Positions 62,945 through 64,000 of a stretch of 64,000 nt of DNA are shown in pieces. The notes below the pieces were generated by a model. It had not been told where the DNA came from and did no database searches. It saw nothing but the letters and a program-made list of their open reading frames with translations. The stretch comes from Bacillus sp. OV166 (GTDB taxonomy: Bacteria > Bacillota > Bacilli > Bacillales > Cytobacillaceae). The stretch is from assembly GCF_900177675.1 (NCBI RefSeq), contig NZ_FXWM01000001.1, positions 877,001-941,000 of the forward strand, written 5' to 3'. How positions within the stretch are numbered: the first letter of the stretch is position 1; each line of letters opens with the position of its first letter. Both the position numbers and the translations under genes were made by a program.

Positions 62945-63568
62945 TTAGTATTTATCTCGAAAAGAAGTGTCAGCAATCCTGTCTACATAAAATTCACCGT
63001 TCAAATATTTGATTACAGAGACACTGCAATTATCATGGTGAGTATAACCGCTCATTTTTGCTAATTGCATTAAGTAGTTGCCGATCGTTACCCCATGTGA
63101 AAATACTAGGACATTTCCACCCTCATTTTTATGCTTATGAATGATTTCATCGATAGCAGAGCTTGTTCGTGAAAATAGCTGTAAATAGGATTCCCCTTCA
63201 GGTGCTGACATATTTAAATCGTTAAGACTAAATAATGTCTCTTGGATATTCCCATATTGAGCTAGAATTTCCGTTTGTAATAGGGATTCCAAAACACCAA
63301 AGTTCATTTCCTTTAGACGTGGATCAGTAATGATGGGGATGTTTCGATGTCCAATGGCATACCTAGCCGTATCTACTACTCTCTGGCTTTCACTTGCGTA
63401 TACTGCTTTAAATTCTATATCAGATAAACCGATTCCTACAGATTTAGCCTGTTCAATTCCTTTATCTGTAAGTGGTGAATCACAAAATCCCTGTAATCGC
63501 TTCTCTACATTAAAATGGGTCTCACCATGCCGAACAAAATAAAGCTTCACTTCTTTTTCAGAGGACAC
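62945..63568 (-). CDS. Histidine phosphatase (phosphoglycerate-mutase-like)
   Basis: 207 residues from GTG 63,568 (MSSEKEVKLYFVRHGETHFN), which follows GCAGGTG by 7 bases; the longer frame to 63,661 lacks a ribosome site. RHG motif near residue 12, GFCDSPLTDKG, YASESQRVVDTA, KEMNFGVLE (catalytic acid) and VFSHGVTIG (second His). A broad phosphatase of the GpmB/CobC type; substrate unknown. Confidence 0.87.
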   Translation of the reverse strand: MSSEKEVKLYFVRHGETHFNVEKRLQGFCDSPLTDKGIEQAKSVGIGLSDIEFKAVYASESQRVVDTARYAIGHRNIPIITDPRLKEMNFGVLESLLQTEILAQYGNIQETLFSLNDLNMSAPEGESYLQLFSRTSSAIDEIIHKHKNEGGNVLVFSHGVTIGNYLMQLAKMSGYTHHDNCSVSVIKYLNGEFYVDRIADTSFRDKY

Positions 63569-63727
63569 GCGTAAACACCTGCTTTGTATTGGAATTAATT
63601 GATTGATAAAATAAATTTTACCACACCTTTCGAGTAGTTTGTAAATAAATAAACCAAGCATTTCCAGTCCAATCTAGGTTGTGAGGTATTATTTTTAGGA
63701 ATTGTTTGTACGAAAAGGAGTTTTCTT

Positions 63728-64000
63728 TTGAAAAAAGTCTGGGCAAACATAAATGCGGTATTAATTGCAGATAATCCAAAGACATTTGTAACTAGAAGAA
63801 TAACAGAAGCAAATCTTGAGTTTGGGGGGATTCGTGGGGATCGCCACTTTGGAATTACCAGTAAGGCTGATTCAAGGCAGCCGATGTATCCAAGAGGAAC
63901 AGAGATTCTAAACCGCCGCCAAATAACGATTGTGTCTGTGGAAGAATTAGACAGGGTTGCAGAAGAATTAGGTGTTGAATCTGTTCTGCCTGAGTGGTTA
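63728..64000 (+). CDS. MOSC-domain protein, 3' end outside window
   Basis: 91 codons visible from TTG 63,728, 7 bases after AAAAGGAG. LEFGGIRGDRHFGITSKADS, PRGTEILNRRQITIVSVEEL and LGVESVLPEWL match the start of MOSC (molybdenum cofactor sulfurase C-terminal) proteins such as YiiM/YuaD, where G-D-R-H-F-G is a hallmark. The catalytic Cys region would lie beyond the window edge. Confidence 0.85.
   Translation, partial: MKKVWANINAVLIADNPKTFVTRRITEANLEFGGIRGDRHFGITSKADSRQPMYPRGTEILNRRQITIVSVEELDRVAEELGVESVLPEWL

Overview
The window looks like chromosomal DNA of a low-GC Gram-positive bacterium, most likely a member of the Bacillaceae. The signs are purine-rich AGGAGG-type ribosome sites, frequent GTG/TTG starts, CcpA-type cre boxes, an HPr-kinase-like protein, a KinB-like histidine kinase, DnaD-type phage debris and low-GC Bacillus-style membrane proteins (LtrA, TerC, PsiE, CBO0543, AmiS/UreI families). 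The genus cannot be fixed from the sequence alone. No rRNA, tRNA or CRISPR array was seen.

Layout. (1) 1-9.2 kb: a sugar operon on the + strand: partial allulose/ribulose-phosphate 3-epimerase, ribokinase, ABC importer (ATPase, two permeases, lipoprotein), ribulokinase-type FGGY kinase and a two-domain class II aldolase whose second domain has lost its metal ligands. (2) 9.3-15.9 kb: a junkyard of broken genes (metal-binding lipoprotein, IS4 transposase, TnpB, AEC transporter, sulfonate-type binding protein fused to an arylsulfotransferase scrap, IS1595) around an intact-looking ABC permease and ATPase. Two nearly identical IS200/IS605 right ends lie here. (3) 16-28 kb: single genes, including a divergent HPr kinase, a histidine kinase, a DnaD-domain phage remnant, PsiE, TerC, CBO0543, LtrA, an FMN reductase, a YcaC-like hydrolase and small hypotheticals. 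(4) 29-32.8 kb: pyrimidine nucleoside use (Pdp, a cdd stub, NupC), then an AmiS/UreI channel with a hairpin between its ribosome site and start codon. (5) 33.2-39.9 kb: a ribose-type ABC importer with xylulokinase and fructokinase, behind a consensus promoter and two good cre boxes. (6) 40-42.6 kb: dispersed repeats, one interrupted by an IS3 element with a 3-bp target duplication. (7) 42.6-54.3 kb: a DeoR-regulated polyol/ketose cluster: alcohol dehydrogenase, polyol permease, RpiB, DhaK, DhaL, GlpX, transketolase, a transaldolase scrap, a short-chain dehydrogenase and a HAD phosphatase. (8) 54.3-59.1 kb: a decayed second ribulokinase, a repeat copy, a complete IS66 element with 8-bp target duplication and an MFS tail. 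(9) 59.2-64 kb: MocR regulator and divergent EamA transporter, DJ-1/PfpI protein, histidine phosphatase and a partial MOSC protein.

How the genes work together. Three separate sugar/polyol modules feed the pentose-phosphate pool. The first probably imports a pentose or rare ketose, phosphorylates it and cleaves or epimerises it. The second imports a sugar or ketose for phosphorylation by xylulokinase and fructokinase. The third probably oxidises a polyol to a ketose (dihydroxyacetone or erythrulose are candidates), phosphorylates it with DhaKL, isomerises it with RpiB and passes it to transketolase and GlpX. The third resembles the Listeria gol-type layout but has an MFS permease and no visible DhaM.

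A striking feature is a set of short dispersed repeats (called here R1, R2, R3 and element A) with internal hairpins and a shared terminal motif around GTGACAGG..GAATC. They lie at many broken-gene junctions and supply the last codons of at least two otherwise intact genes.
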